A DNA stretch of 64,000 nucleotides from an uncultured Clostridia bacterium (GCA_945912145.1 CAMEBF010000002.1:1-64000); one strand, 5' to 3'; positions 34,265-43,407 are shown, counted from the stretch's first letter. Numbers and translations: made by a program. Notes: generated by a model not told the origin, from the letters alone.

Positions 34265-37200
34265 TTATTTACCGGTGATCTTCTTGAAAAATGCGAACAG
34301 TTTATTCAGCAGCTTGACAATCGCGGAGACGATGCGCGCCATGATCTCCCGGATCTGCTCAACGACGGAAATCTGCGTATCGTCATAGTCAATATTCTCT
34401 TCGTCCGTTTCGGTCACAAGATAGTAGTAATCGCCGTAGCCGTCGGCGGCCATCTCGTAGACCTCATTGAACGACACCGTCTGATAGGAGTCGTCTACCA
34501 GCACCTTGATCGAGAAATCGACATTTTCGAATTCCGTCCGACGAAGCGTGTTGTAACCGTCTTCATAGCGGCCGAACACCTGGAAATCCACAGCGGTGAA
34601 CTGCTCAAAATGCAGCGTCATGATGTTATCATACGCCAGCGAGAACAGCGACGCGATATCGAACAAGTTATACATATCGGCGGAAATATGCCCCGTAAAG
34701 GAAAGAGTCTCACCATCGAAGGCGAAGCGGATGACGTTCACACCGGACGGCAGATTTTCTATCCCTGTCACAGCGGCGTCCTCATGCAGGAAAAGATTGA
34801 ACGAGGCGTCCGAGTCGAAGGTATCAGCCGAAAACGCGATGCTGTCTGAGAGCATCAGCAGATTCCCGAGATTCGGACAATCGGCAAATACGCCGTCACC
34901 GATGCTGCTGACGCTTCCGGGAATATAAACCATTTGCAGCGCGGACATCGATGAAAATACGCCGTTGCCAAGGGAAGTAAAGCCGTTCTCAAAAACGATC
35001 GTTTTCACTTCGTCCGCATAGACGCTGATCTCGTCGGTATAGTCGCCGCTTTGGATCGCATTGCCGCTGACGGACAAAATCCCATCGTCATAGGTCAATA
35101 TGCAGTCCGGCGTTTCCGGTTCAATCGGATCTGCAGGAGATTCCGTCACGGAAAGACCGCAGATATCGCAAAACGTATCGCCGTCCTCATCCGTATGCCC
35201 GGATATCACCTCACCGCAATACCGACAGACCGTCTCAAAGGCGCAGACCTCAGCGGGAGTATGCCGGTCAACAGAGCAAAGATTATACATTTCATGCGTA
35301 TGTACGCTGGTGTTGAGCACATACGGACAGTTTTCAAATGCCTCCCATGCCGCAGAGCCCTCATACGCATAGGTGACGATGTTGCAGGTATAGGTATTGA
35401 CATCAAACGGACAAGAATCATCGGCAAATGTCAGCGTATCCGGATAATAATAGACTTTCCAGTTATTGACACGGCTGATAAACGCCTTTGCGCCGATGGA
35501 TTCCACTCCTCTCGGAATCACGATCTCGGAGGCAAGATGGTTATAAAAGGCATATGCGCCGACAGTTTTCAGTGTATTCGGGAGACGGATCGTTCTTAAG
35601 GTGGAAGTAGAAGCATTATTGGTAAAAGCGTAATCCGAAATAGTCTCTACACCGTCTTCGATCACGACGGATACAGGTTTGCCGTTTGCAAAGCAGTTTT
35701 TGCCGATTGTCCGGATATTGCCCGGGATCACGATATCCGTCAGCCCCGTACAGTTTGCAAAAGCATAGTCCGGAAGCTCCGTCAGTCCGTTGCCGATTTT
35801 CAGCTCAGTAAAACCTTTACAGCCGTAAAAAGCGTTGGCCTGCAACGTCGTTACAGCATCTCCGAGCGTAAGAACGCCGCTCAAAGAACTGCAATCATCA
35901 AACGCCTCATACAGAATGCTTTCGGTTTTTTCGCCGATCGGAAGCGTCGTAAGGGATGTGCAATCGGCAAATGCCTGCGCGGCGATGCTGACGATGTTCT
36001 CCCCGAAATCAACGGTTTCCAACGCATTGCATCCGCCGAATGCGCGGCCTTTTATTTCCGCTACATTCTGACCGCCGACAACCTTTTTCAGTCCGGTACA
36101 ATTATAGAAAATCGTTATCGGAATTGCGGTAACCTTATCGCCGAGCGTTACCGTTTCAAGAGTCGGTGATTGCGCAAATATCAAAGCGCCCCAATCGCTG
36201 CAGGAAGCATTGATCACAAGCTCTTTCAGACCGGAGCCCTGAAACAGTCCCGTTGGGAGAGCTTTTACGTTTTCTCCGATAGTCAGCTTCGTGACATATG
36301 TTCCCTCCAGGAAGTTGCAGGTGATCGTTTCCGCTTCATCCGCTAAGACGATTTCGGTGATATTCTCATTCGCAATTGCACCTAACACTTCGGTTTTATC
36401 CGGGCTGTAGATCACGCCGTCCTCAGATCTGATCGCTGCGTCGCCGAAGCTTTCCATGTTGGGGCAATCGGCAAAAAGCTTTTGATAATTGATATAGGTC
36501 ACGCCTTCCGGAATCGAAACGGAACGAAGCGCGGTACAGCCGGTAAACGCATAGTCGCCGATCGATACCAGAGACGCCGGCAGGACAAGCGTCTCAAGCG
36601 ACGAGCAGCCGCTGAATGCGCCGACTTCTTTTGCGGAAGCCGGAGAAATGCTGTGAATATATTGGATCGTATCCGGTAAAGTAACCGATGTAAGCGACGA
36701 ACAGTTTTCAAAGGTTCCCGTCGGCAGTCTTGTAAAGCTACCGCCGATGGTCGCCTCCTGCAGCGATGTACAGTTCTTGAAAACGCTTGACCCCAACTCC
36801 GTTACCGTTGAGGGAAGAGAAACCTTTTTCAGCGAGCTGCAATTCGCGAACGCTTGGCTTTTGACATTTTTGACACCCTCGGGAACCGTAAACTCCTCGA
36901 GCGATGAACAGCCTGCGAACGCCGATTCCCGCAGTTCGGACATGGAGGCCGGTGTCGAAAACGTTTGCAGCGAGGTACAGCCCTCAAACGCCGATTTGTA
37001 GATGGCGGTGCTGCCGGTCTCTGGGAATGTAACGGTCTTCAGCGCCGTACAATTCTTAAATGAATTTTCATAGATGATACTGTTGCCGCGAATCTCAACG
37101 CTTTCAAGCGAAGTGCAGTTTTCAAATACGCCATCCGCATTGCCCGAAGCACCGAAACGGACATAGTCCTCTACAATTACCGATTTGATCTGCGTACAGT

Positions 37201-37504
37201 CTTTGAACAATCCGCTTGCAATCATCAATAAGCTGTATCCGTCAATTTCCGCCGGAATGACAAGCTCCGACGGCACATTACCGGTATAACCTGTGATGGA
37301 AGCCGTTTTGAACAAGCTGTTTACCGTATAGGTAAACGCAAACGGTTCTTCTTCCGTCACAGATTCGCTCGAAGCTTCCTCCGTCAGCGTTTCCGGCTCC
37401 GGTGTCCCGGTCAGATCGTCCGCGGCGAAAATGCCCGCCGTCAGCATGCCGAGAAAACAGCAGATCAGAACGGCTGTCAACACCGCTTTCCAGTTTTTTT
37501 TCAT
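34265..37504 (-). CDS. Giant secreted leucine-rich-repeat protein, BspA type
   Basis: A 1079-residue exported protein: signal peptide (KAVLTAVLICCFLGMLTAGI), then from about residue 50 to 700 more than 20 LRR_5 (BspA/TpLRR) repeats of the form F-x-x-C-x-x-L-x-x-V-x-(I/L)-P, such as AFEGCTSLQTFSTP and AFANCTGLTDIVIPG. A Cys/His island CRYCGEVISGHTDEDGD + TFCDICG follows near 790, then more repeats and a globular end. The last 28 residues are a basic amphipathic helix ending NKLFAFFKKITGK. No LPXTG. It lies 19 bases after the histidine kinase gene, so it is in the LytTR operon. Surface adhesion or sensing is the likely role. Confidence 0.88.
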   Translation of the reverse strand: MKKNWKAVLTAVLICCFLGMLTAGIFAADDLTGTPEPETLTEEASSESVTEEEPFAFTYTVNSLFKTASITGYTGNVPSELVIPAEIDGYSLLMIASGLFKDCTQIKSVIVEDYVRFGASGNADGVFENCTSLESVEIRGNSIIYENSFKNCTALKTVTFPETGSTAIYKSAFEGCTSLQTFSTPASMSELRESAFAGCSSLEEFTVPEGVKNVKSQAFANCSSLKKVSLPSTVTELGSSVFKNCTSLQEATIGGSFTRLPTGTFENCSSLTSVTLPDTIQYIHSISPASAKEVGAFSGCSSLETLVLPASLVSIGDYAFTGCTALRSVSIPEGVTYINYQKLFADCPNMESFGDAAIRSEDGVIYSPDKTEVLGAIANENITEIVLADEAETITCNFLEGTYVTKLTIGENVKALPTGLFQGSGLKELVINASCSDWGALIFAQSPTLETVTLGDKVTAIPITIFYNCTGLKKVVGGQNVAEIKGRAFGGCNALETVDFGENIVSIAAQAFADCTSLTTLPIGEKTESILYEAFDDCSSLSGVLTLGDAVTTLQANAFYGCKGFTELKIGNGLTELPDYAFANCTGLTDIVIPGNIRTIGKNCFANGKPVSVVIEDGVETISDYAFTNNASTSTLRTIRLPNTLKTVGAYAFYNHLASEIVIPRGVESIGAKAFISRVNNWKVYYYPDTLTFADDSCPFDVNTYTCNIVTYAYEGSAAWEAFENCPYVLNTSVHTHEMYNLCSVDRHTPAEVCAFETVCRYCGEVISGHTDEDGDTFCDICGLSVTESPADPIEPETPDCILTYDDGILSVSGNAIQSGDYTDEISVYADEVKTIVFENGFTSLGNGVFSSMSALQMVYIPGSVSSIGDGVFADCPNLGNLLMLSDSIAFSADTFDSDASFNLFLHEDAAVTGIENLPSGVNVIRFAFDGETLSFTGHISADMYNLFDIASLFSLAYDNIMTLHFEQFTAVDFQVFGRYEDGYNTLRRTEFENVDFSIKVLVDDSYQTVSFNEVYEMAADGYGDYYYLVTETDEENIDYDDTQISVVEQIREIMARIVSAIVKLLNKLFAFFKKITGK

Positions 37505-37523
37505 GATACAGTACCCCCTGTTT

Positions 37524-38804
37524 TTAAACGGAAATCGGTTCGGCTGTCTTTACGACCTTCATGACGATCGTCACCCGGAACTCCCGGTTTTCCGTTTCTA
37601 TATCCATCATCCCATCGTATTTTCCGACGGTTTTTTTCACATTTTTGATGCCGTAGCCGTGATTGCGTTTATCCGCCTTTGTGGTTTTGAGTTCCGCACC
37701 GTCCGGCAGCGATACGGCAGTCGGATTGGCGACGGAAAAGACCAGATTCCCGTCGGCAAAATCCGATTCTACGCGGATTTCCTTATGTCCGTCAAGCTCG
37801 CCGCACGCTCTGACGGCGTTATCGAGCAGATTCGCGGCAATAGTGCACACATCGTTATTCTCGACGCCCTCACCGGGAAAATAACCGCGAAAAACGATTT
37901 CGGCATCCTTTTCTGCCGCGCTGACGGCCTTATTGCTCAGAATCGAATCGAGCACGATATTGCCCGTTGAATACTTCTTGAAGAAGCTGACGGTACTCCC
38001 CTGCATATCGCGGATATACCGTTCGGCATCGGCGATACAGCCCTTTTTCAACAAAAGAGAAACTACCTGCATATGATTCCGGTAGTCATGCCGGAATGCG
38101 CGCAGCTCCTCATCATTTCTCGCAAGCGTATCGCAGTAATCGGACAGCTCGTTCATATGGCGGTAAACTTCGCTCAGCTTCGCCGTATTCTTCACGGTAT
38201 TGACGATAAAGAAGAAAATACAAAGCAGCATCATAACCGCCGAAAAGCTGTAAATGACGTTATACCATGCAGCCGCCACGCCGAACTGCCGGTAATAACA
38301 CGCGAGACAGAACAGCAGTACAGCAACAAAAATCCATTTCGGCGTCGTCTTGAAGATATTCGGCATCGGCTCGTACAAAACCGTCTTCATCAGAATCAGA
38401 ATCGCAAGAGCGACCAACGTGTATAAAATATCATAAAAAATCAACCGCGCCTCGAACGATTGCGTCATATAGGGCGCGGCGATGCTATAAAGCATTTCCG
38501 TGATAAAATTGTAACAGAAGAGCGGCAGCAATACAACTGTTTTTTTCTTAATCTGAAAAGAGGAGAAAAGCAGCGCGATATACAGCAAAAATGAAATGAT
38601 GTCCGTAATGATATCCATGGTATCCTCTTCAACGCCGTTTGACAGCATAAGCTGAGCCGCCGCCGCATCGGCAGCCAGCAAAAAAACGGAGACCGCGAAC
38701 GCTTTTTTGCGGATGCGGACATTTCCTTCGAGAAAAAACTTCGCGATCAGAAACCAGTCGGCAAACAACGCGCAGTCTTTGATAAGATAAAGAATGAATA
38801 TCAT
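37524..38804 (-). CDS. GHKL sensor histidine kinase, AgrC-like
   Basis: A 426-residue membrane kinase. Residues 1-205 form about six helices; then the dimerisation helix with phospho-acceptor His239 in FRHDYRNHMQVVSLLL, the N box NLLDNAVRAC (325-334) and a G box HGYGIKNVKKTVG (382-394). This is the GHKL (HATPase_c_5) class that includes AgrC and other peptide-sensing kinases. It starts 9 bases after the response regulator stop and is followed after 19 bases by the LRR gene. No agrB is present; the signal may be one of the peptides encoded upstream, which is inference. Confidence 0.88.
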   Translation of the reverse strand: MIFILYLIKDCALFADWFLIAKFFLEGNVRIRKKAFAVSVFLLAADAAAAQLMLSNGVEEDTMDIITDIISFLLYIALLFSSFQIKKKTVVLLPLFCYNFITEMLYSIAAPYMTQSFEARLIFYDILYTLVALAILILMKTVLYEPMPNIFKTTPKWIFVAVLLFCLACYYRQFGVAAAWYNVIYSFSAVMMLLCIFFFIVNTVKNTAKLSEVYRHMNELSDYCDTLARNDEELRAFRHDYRNHMQVVSLLLKKGCIADAERYIRDMQGSTVSFFKKYSTGNIVLDSILSNKAVSAAEKDAEIVFRGYFPGEGVENNDVCTIAANLLDNAVRACGELDGHKEIRVESDFADGNLVFSVANPTAVSLPDGAELKTTKADKRNHGYGIKNVKKTVGKYDGMMDIETENREFRVTIVMKVVKTAEPISV

Positions 38805-38813
38805 AGAAGAGCC

Positions 38814-39515
38814 TCAGTTCTTATTTTTCAGATACTGAATATACCGCTTTTTAAAGCTGTCCATCCGCGTGCGGCCGACAGTAATCTTTTTGCCGTCCTT
38901 CATGATGACATAGCTGTTTGTAAAATCCTGCATGTAATCAAAATTGATCACGTAAGACCGGCTGACACGACAGAAGTGATAATCCGCCATCATCTCTTCA
39001 ATCTCGGAAATATTCCGAGACGTCTGCCGAGGATAATCATCACAAAATATCATGCATTCCCGTCCGTTCGCCTCGATGTAGCGAATCGTTTTGACACGAA
39101 TGAACTCCGCTTTCTTCTTTAAGGTTATGGCGATGATACGACTCTGATAATCACTCGCAGCACCGGCTAAAATGGCGTCACATAAATCCTGATCGGATAC
39201 CGGCTTAAGCAGATACCGGAACGCGTCCACTTTAAAGCTGTCATAAACATACTCCGGATAGGCGGTGATAAATATAATCCGGACCAGATTATTCTCCTTC
39301 CGGATCCGGCGGGCGACCTCCATACCGTTCTCATGACCGCCGAGACAATAATCAATCAGAATCAGATCAAATTCCGTTTTCTCTTTCAGCAAGCTGTTTC
39401 CATCCGTAAAAATCTGCGTTTTCGGTTCATAAACAGACAGGGCGCTGAGGCTCCCGATTTTTTCCGCTAATTCAATTGCAAACGTTTCTTCATCATCGAG
39501 TATGGCAATATTCAC
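38814..39515 (-). CDS. LytTR-family response regulator, AgrA-like
   Basis: A 233-residue regulator. The receiver domain shows acidic DDEE at 7-10, phospho-acceptor Asp55 in LILIDYCLGG, Thr in IIFITAYPEY and Lys in YLLKPVSDQD. Residues 130-230 are a LytTR DNA-binding domain (RVKTIRYIEANGRECMIF, CRVSRSYVINFDYMQ). The start is GTG 39515 behind GGAGGG. First gene of the RR-kinase-LRR operon, with its own promoter at 39592-39620. Members of this class bind paired 9-bp repeats; I did not find an unambiguous pair. Confidence 0.9.
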   Translation of the reverse strand: MNIAILDDEETFAIELAEKIGSLSALSVYEPKTQIFTDGNSLLKEKTEFDLILIDYCLGGHENGMEVARRIRKENNLVRIIFITAYPEYVYDSFKVDAFRYLLKPVSDQDLCDAILAGAASDYQSRIIAITLKKKAEFIRVKTIRYIEANGRECMIFCDDYPRQTSRNISEIEEMMADYHFCRVSRSYVINFDYMQDFTNSYVIMKDGKKITVGRTRMDSFKKRYIQYLKNKN

Positions 39516-39591
39516 GCTTTTCCCTCCACGAACAGGAATAACCGGAACAGCAAACGGTATTTCTTCATTTGGCTGTACAATTATAGATGAT

Positions 39592-39620
39592 ATTATACAA
39601 CAAAAAGCCTAAATTTACAA
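39592..39620 (-). promoter_or_regulatory. Promoter of the LytTR-kinase-LRR operon
   Basis: Minus strand TTGTAA (39615-39620), 17-base spacer, TATAAT (39592-39597). The gap 39516-39789 otherwise holds the terminator of the peptide genes. Confidence 0.7.
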
Positions 39621-39703
39621 TACTTGTGACACGAAAAACATCTAAATGTATCAAAAAACAGGCTTAAAGCGAATTTGGAAAAATAAAAAGTATGATCTAT
39701 TCA

Positions 39704-39736
39704 TAAAAAAAACGGGGAATCTTACGATTCCCCGCG
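39704..39736 (-). terminator. Terminator of the two-peptide transcript
   Basis: Minus strand stem CGGGGAATC / GATTCCCCG, loop GTAA, then eight T. It separates the peptides from the regulator operon. Confidence 0.88.
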
Positions 39737-39789
39737 CGAAATAATATTTAAATAATATTTCAGCAAATCATATCAAAACTAATTAAGAA

Positions 39790-39903
39790 TTAGTCTTCGA
39801 AAGCAAAATGCTTGCTGAAGCCCTCAGCGAAAGCCTTGCAGGTAGCGATGAGCTCCTCAACCCAAGCCGTAAGCTTTTTGATCAAATCAAGCAGTTTCTC
39901 CAT
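39790..39903 (-). CDS. Short amphipathic peptide, 37 residues
   Basis: MEKLLDLIKKLTAWVEE followed by LIATCKAFAEGF and SKHFAFED. Leu, Ile, Val, Trp and Phe recur every 3-4 positions over residues 4-33, giving one long amphipathic helix; a single Cys22 sits in the middle and the end is acidic. No signal peptide. AAAGGAG is 9 bases before ATG, so translation is likely. It is the second gene of a two-peptide transcript. It resembles phenol-soluble modulins or the helical part of AgrD in general form, but has no recognisable family. Confidence 0.72.
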   Translation of the reverse strand: MEKLLDLIKKLTAWVEELIATCKAFAEGFSKHFAFED

Positions 39904-39955
39904 TGATGTAGCACTCCTTTCTGATTAAAAGATAATGATCCTTTTGCTAAAAGAA

Positions 39956-40078
39956 TTAGCCAGCGATACCAGCGAGAGCACCGGAAACGGTCTCTTTGAG
40001 CTCCTTAAGAAGAGCAACGATCTTAGCTACGAAAGCAGCGATCCACTCCATAAGTTTTGTGAACGTAGCACCTGTCAT
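39956..40078 (-). CDS. Short amphipathic peptide, 40 residues
   Basis: MTGATFTKLMEWIAAF, then VAKIVALLKELKETVSG and ALAGIAG. Residues 6-31 form a hydrophobic amphipathic helix with Lys/Glu on one face; the Gly/Ala-rich end is flexible. No Cys, no signal peptide. ATG 40078 follows GAAGGTG and matches the promoter at 40139-40167; a longer frame to 40138 would begin ahead of a ribosome site and overlap the start region. First gene of the transcript, 52 bases before the second peptide. Role unknown: signal, modulin-like toxin or bacteriocin are possible. Confidence 0.7.
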   Translation of the reverse strand: MTGATFTKLMEWIAAFVAKIVALLKELKETVSGALAGIAG

Positions 40079-40138
40079 GTTAGTACACCTTCTTCCATAA
40101 CCTGAATTTTCCGCAAGACCTTTCTTGCTTGCATCCAT

Positions 40139-40167
40139 ATATTAACATATTGTTAATCGAAATGCAA
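40139..40167 (-). promoter_or_regulatory. Promoter of the peptide pair, with palindrome over the -10
   Basis: Minus strand TTGCAT (40162-40167), 17-base spacer, TAATAT (40139-40144). The palindrome ATTAACA-TAT-TGTTAAT (40141-40157) lies across the spacer and -10, a likely operator. The remainder of the 40079-40474 gap is AT-rich with nothing else recognised. Confidence 0.65.
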
Positions 40168-40445
40168 GAACCTTTGTTAATAATTAAACGATTATTATTT
40201 TTTGCGTAACATTTCTGCAAACTTTCCGTGATTGACCGCATTATTTTCAATTCTTCTACAAGATTCTGCTTTTTTTACGCGGGAATCAACTTCCGATAAG
40301 AAAAATATGAATATTCCATGAATGCCTTTTCTGTAAATCCGCAACATTTACCCCGGAAAATAAGCAAAAAAACCGATCAGAACAAAAAAAATTTTCATCC
40401 TAACAACAAAGTTTTTTCAGCGCCGGTATGAAACCGATCACGTTC

Positions 40446-40476
40446 AAAAAAAAAGAACGGCTCCCGCCGTTCTTTT
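40446..40476 (-). terminator. Terminator of the flippase operon
   Basis: Minus strand AAAAGAACGG / CCGTTCTTTT stem with a run of nine T, starting at the flippase stop codon. Confidence 0.9.
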
Positions 40477-41713
40477 ATGCATGCTCTTCGGGGAGAGCCT
40501 GATTATTGCTGTTGACTTTGACAAAGCCCACAACAGCCGCGATCAGGAACTTTGCAGCATTCGTGATAAGGAGTGCGATCGTGATTCCCCAGATGCCGTA
40601 TCCGACGGTAAGCGGAATGACCGTCGCTGCGTAAATAAGGATGTAAATAACATTGATATACATCTGATATTTCTCACCGGCAATACGCAGAATGATCGTC
40701 ATCAGGCAGTTGGCAATGAAATAAAAAATCTGACCGGCATTTGCCAAAAAGAAATACTGCTTGGCCTCATCAAAAACATCGGGATAAAACAGCTTGACAA
40801 AAATCTCAGAAGCGATAAAGCAAGCCACAAAAGCCACAACGCCAAGTCCGAGCAGGGCACTCGTAAACGCCGCCATCAACTTTTTGGTAAATTTGCCTTC
40901 GTATTTGGTCAGATAGCCGATCAGCACGCCGTTGAGAGGCGTCGTCAGAAGTGACACGACCTTGCCGAGCAGCGTGGAAACATAAAACGTTGTAACCGCT
41001 TCGCCACCCATCGCAAGACGCAGGATGATTTTATCCGCCTGCTGCGCGACAGCGGAGAGCAGATTCGTCGCGGACAGAATCCCGACCGACTGCATCGTTT
41101 CTTTGAAATACGGAGATTTATTCAGGAGATTCGGTCCTCTGAAAATCTTTCCGCGCAGCAATACGAACAGCACCGCCGCCGCTTCTCCGGCAATAAACGT
41201 CAGCATCCACTGCTGCGACACATAGCGGAAAAGCAGCAGACCGAGACAATAGCCCGCGGTAATGATCGCGTAGTAGACGAAGAATCCCTTATAATTGAGA
41301 TCCATCCGGTAATTGACGTCGCCGTAATAGCGCAGCACCGTCAGCACCATCAGCACCGTCAGCAGCAGAAAATGAACCGGCGAAAACGAACGGTAGATAA
41401 TCAGCGTTCCCGCCGCCACCGCGACGCACAGAACCGAAATAATCGTCAGGAAAATATTATAGTCGCCGTTCTTGTCCTTCTTCTCCCGGCATCGTACCAT
41501 GCGGGAATAGTTTGCCGCCACGCCGAACGTTGTACCCATGATCGAAACGACGGCAAAAATCGACTGATAATTGCCGAACGCGTCCTCGCCGATCCATGCG
41601 TTGAGCTTCGGATTGATCAGCAGTTGGAGCATTCCGTTCATGAGCATCAGACCGGCGACACTGAACACTAAGTCCGAGGCGATATTAAAAATCTTCTTCT
41701 TATTTTTGTCCAT
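40475..41713 (-). CDS. Polysaccharide flippase, Wzx/MATE-like
   Basis: A 412-residue integral membrane protein with about 12 helices and short loops, starting MDKNKKKIFNIASDLVFSVAG, a usual Wzx/MurJ-superfamily opening. It would flip lipid-linked glycan units across the membrane. It is the last gene of a minus-strand operon with the cytidylyltransferase and LicD genes, so the glycan is probably a phosphate-containing wall polymer. Confidence 0.82.
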   Translation of the reverse strand: MDKNKKKIFNIASDLVFSVAGLMLMNGMLQLLINPKLNAWIGEDAFGNYQSIFAVVSIMGTTFGVAANYSRMVRCREKKDKNGDYNIFLTIISVLCVAVAAGTLIIYRSFSPVHFLLLTVLMVLTVLRYYGDVNYRMDLNYKGFFVYYAIITAGYCLGLLLFRYVSQQWMLTFIAGEAAAVLFVLLRGKIFRGPNLLNKSPYFKETMQSVGILSATNLLSAVAQQADKIILRLAMGGEAVTTFYVSTLLGKVVSLLTTPLNGVLIGYLTKYEGKFTKKLMAAFTSALLGLGVVAFVACFIASEIFVKLFYPDVFDEAKQYFFLANAGQIFYFIANCLMTIILRIAGEKYQMYINVIYILIYAATVIPLTVGYGIWGITIALLITNAAKFLIAAVVGFVKVNSNNQALPEEHA

Positions 41714-41735
41714 ATGTTACGCAAACTTTCCGCAC

Positions 41736-42392
41736 TCAGTTTTTCTTCGCCTGATCTTCCATCATATACTCCGCATATCGAAGCTGAAAATCATAAGTGA
41801 GTTTCAAATTGTTCTTAAAATCAAAGTTCAGGTACTTTTTCGTCTCTCTGGGCATCTGCCAGGCAAGCTCCTGACTGGGGAAAGTCGTGGTGAAATAAGG
41901 CATCAGCGTCTTGAAACGGAACGCTTCAGGCGACTGCGTCATATAAAACTTTTCACGGTCAAGCGGATCGTAATCGTAGTTGCCGAGCGCGCCCGTGATC
42001 TTCTGACAGGTGATGACCGCGTCGTAATCCTTTAATTTGAGCAGATAATCGTCAATCAGCTCCGACGTGACAAACGGCGCGACGGCGTCGAGAATAATGA
42101 TGCCCTCACAATCGGGATAATGCGCCTGAATATGATCGAACGCGCTCTTGAGCGAATCCAGCCGCTCTTTGCCGTTGACAGCGAAATCGAAGCCGGAGTT
42201 TTTCAGCTCGTCGGACAATTCAATACAAGCCGGATCGGCAACCACGACGACCTTATCGGCCACTTTCGAGCCTTTGGCCGCATCGATGACGTAATCAATC
42301 ACGGGTCTGCCGTTCAGATGACAGTACTGCTTTGGGATATTCGCGCCGAAACGATTGCCGACGCCGCCGGACATGATAATAATAATATTCAT
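41736..42392 (-). CDS. IspD/TarI-like cytidylyltransferase
   Basis: A 218-residue nucleotidyltransferase: CTP-binding loop MSGGVGNRFGANIPKQY at the N-terminus, NGKERLDSLKSAFDH, and IILDAVAPFVTSELIDDY. These match the IspD family; in an operon with LicD and a flippase, use as a TarI-type enzyme making CDP-ribitol or a similar CDP-polyol for a wall polymer is more likely than isoprenoid synthesis. The substrate cannot be told from sequence. 18 bases separate it from licD. Confidence 0.8.
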   Translation of the reverse strand: MNIIIIMSGGVGNRFGANIPKQYCHLNGRPVIDYVIDAAKGSKVADKVVVVADPACIELSDELKNSGFDFAVNGKERLDSLKSAFDHIQAHYPDCEGIIILDAVAPFVTSELIDDYLLKLKDYDAVITCQKITGALGNYDYDPLDREKFYMTQSPEAFRFKTLMPYFTTTFPSQELAWQMPRETKKYLNFDFKNNLKLTYDFQLRYAEYMMEDQAKKN

Positions 42393-42410
42393 TTTGTTTT
42401 CTCCTCAATA

Positions 42411-43298
42411 TCAGAAAATTTCTGTTTTCAGCAATTCAAAATGACCGGGGTGACGGTCTTTTTCTTTGGGCAGCTCCTGCCAGTTGGTATAAAGATACTC
42501 GAGCACCTTGATATACTCGGCAGGTGCCATCGCCATATCGTCGCGGATCGGCACTTTGGTATAACTGTCAAAAAACGACTTCGGGAAGACGTTGCGTTCC
42601 TGCACCGGCAGCGGGACGCTGGGCTTGAAATACAGATCGCCTGTTCCCGTCGTGACCTCGTTGACGCACTTTTCATACATATTATATAAAGTCTTCATCT
42701 TCATGTGCTTGCCGACGGTGGTCAGCACCTTGACCTGCGCTTTCTGCAAAGCGGAATATTTGGAAGAATCCGTCGGAATCAGACGGTGCGCCATCGCCAT
42801 ACCGTAAATCGTCTTAACCTTGAAAATCTGCTTTTTCACCTTGGACGAATCCGTATCGTGCAAACAGTACAGCTCGATGAAAATGCGGTTCATGCGTTCG
42901 TCGTTCGCAAAATTATTCTTGCCGCCGTCGGTACTGAAGGAATTGACCGCCTTGCTGTTTTTATAGAAAATACGCGGAATGAAGTCGCAGAAATACTCGC
43001 CATAGGAATCGTAATTCAAAAATTCAAATTCATCGCCGAGCTCGTCCGGCAGCACTTTGATCAACTTATTGAAATCGTCACGCTTAAGATCAATGTCAAT
43101 ATCGTCGTCCCACGGAATAAAATCCTTGTGACGGATCGCACCGAGCAGCGTGCCGCCGCTCAGGGAATAGTGCAGACCGTATTTTTCGCATATTCTGTCC
43201 AATTCGCGTAAAATTTTCAGTTCAATTTCCTGTATTTCATGAAGCTTCTGCTTCTGTTCATCGGTAAAATTCTGATAAAGCTGCTGTGCTATTTCCAT
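42411..43298 (-). CDS. LicD-family phosphotransferase
   Basis: A 295-residue LicD protein. The hallmark YSLSGGTLLGAIRHKDF followed by IPWDDDIDID holds the metal-binding acids (about residues 45-72). LicD enzymes move phosphocholine or similar phospho-groups from a CDP carrier onto teichoic acid or other glycans, which fits the neighbouring cytidylyltransferase. ATG 43298 follows AAAGGTGA; it is the first gene of the operon. Confidence 0.92.
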   Translation of the reverse strand: MEIAQQLYQNFTDEQKQKLHEIQEIELKILRELDRICEKYGLHYSLSGGTLLGAIRHKDFIPWDDDIDIDLKRDDFNKLIKVLPDELGDEFEFLNYDSYGEYFCDFIPRIFYKNSKAVNSFSTDGGKNNFANDERMNRIFIELYCLHDTDSSKVKKQIFKVKTIYGMAMAHRLIPTDSSKYSALQKAQVKVLTTVGKHMKMKTLYNMYEKCVNEVTTGTGDLYFKPSVPLPVQERNVFPKSFFDSYTKVPIRDDMAMAPAEYIKVLEYLYTNWQELPKEKDRHPGHFELLKTEIF

Positions 43299-43330
43299 AA
43301 AATCACCTTTCGCGTCAGTTAATCAAAACA

Positions 43331-43359
43331 ATGATACCATAATTGAGTTTATTTTGCAA
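43331..43359 (-). promoter_or_regulatory. Promoter of the licD operon
   Basis: Minus strand TTGCAA (43354-43359), 17-base spacer, TATCAT (43331-43336). Confidence 0.7.
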
Positions 43360-43378
43360 CACATTTATGAATTTAATA

Positions 43379-43407
43379 TTGAAGTTTTCCCCTGAAAGTG
43401 CTATACT
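43379..43407 (+). promoter_or_regulatory. Promoter of the GDPD-FkbM operon
   Basis: TTGAAG 43379-43384, 17-base spacer, TATACT 43402-43407; divergent from the licD promoter, 20 bases apart. Confidence 0.7.

Noticed and set aside
39790-40078. Classical agrD plus agrB quorum-sensing genes
   Set aside because: No AgrB-like membrane protease lies nearby; one peptide lacks Cys and the other has no typical AgrD core followed by a conserved acidic tail with Pro.
41736-42392. IspD of the isoprenoid pathway
   Set aside because: The fold fits, but the operon with licD and a flippase points to CDP-polyol synthesis for a wall polymer; kept as IspD/TarI-like.
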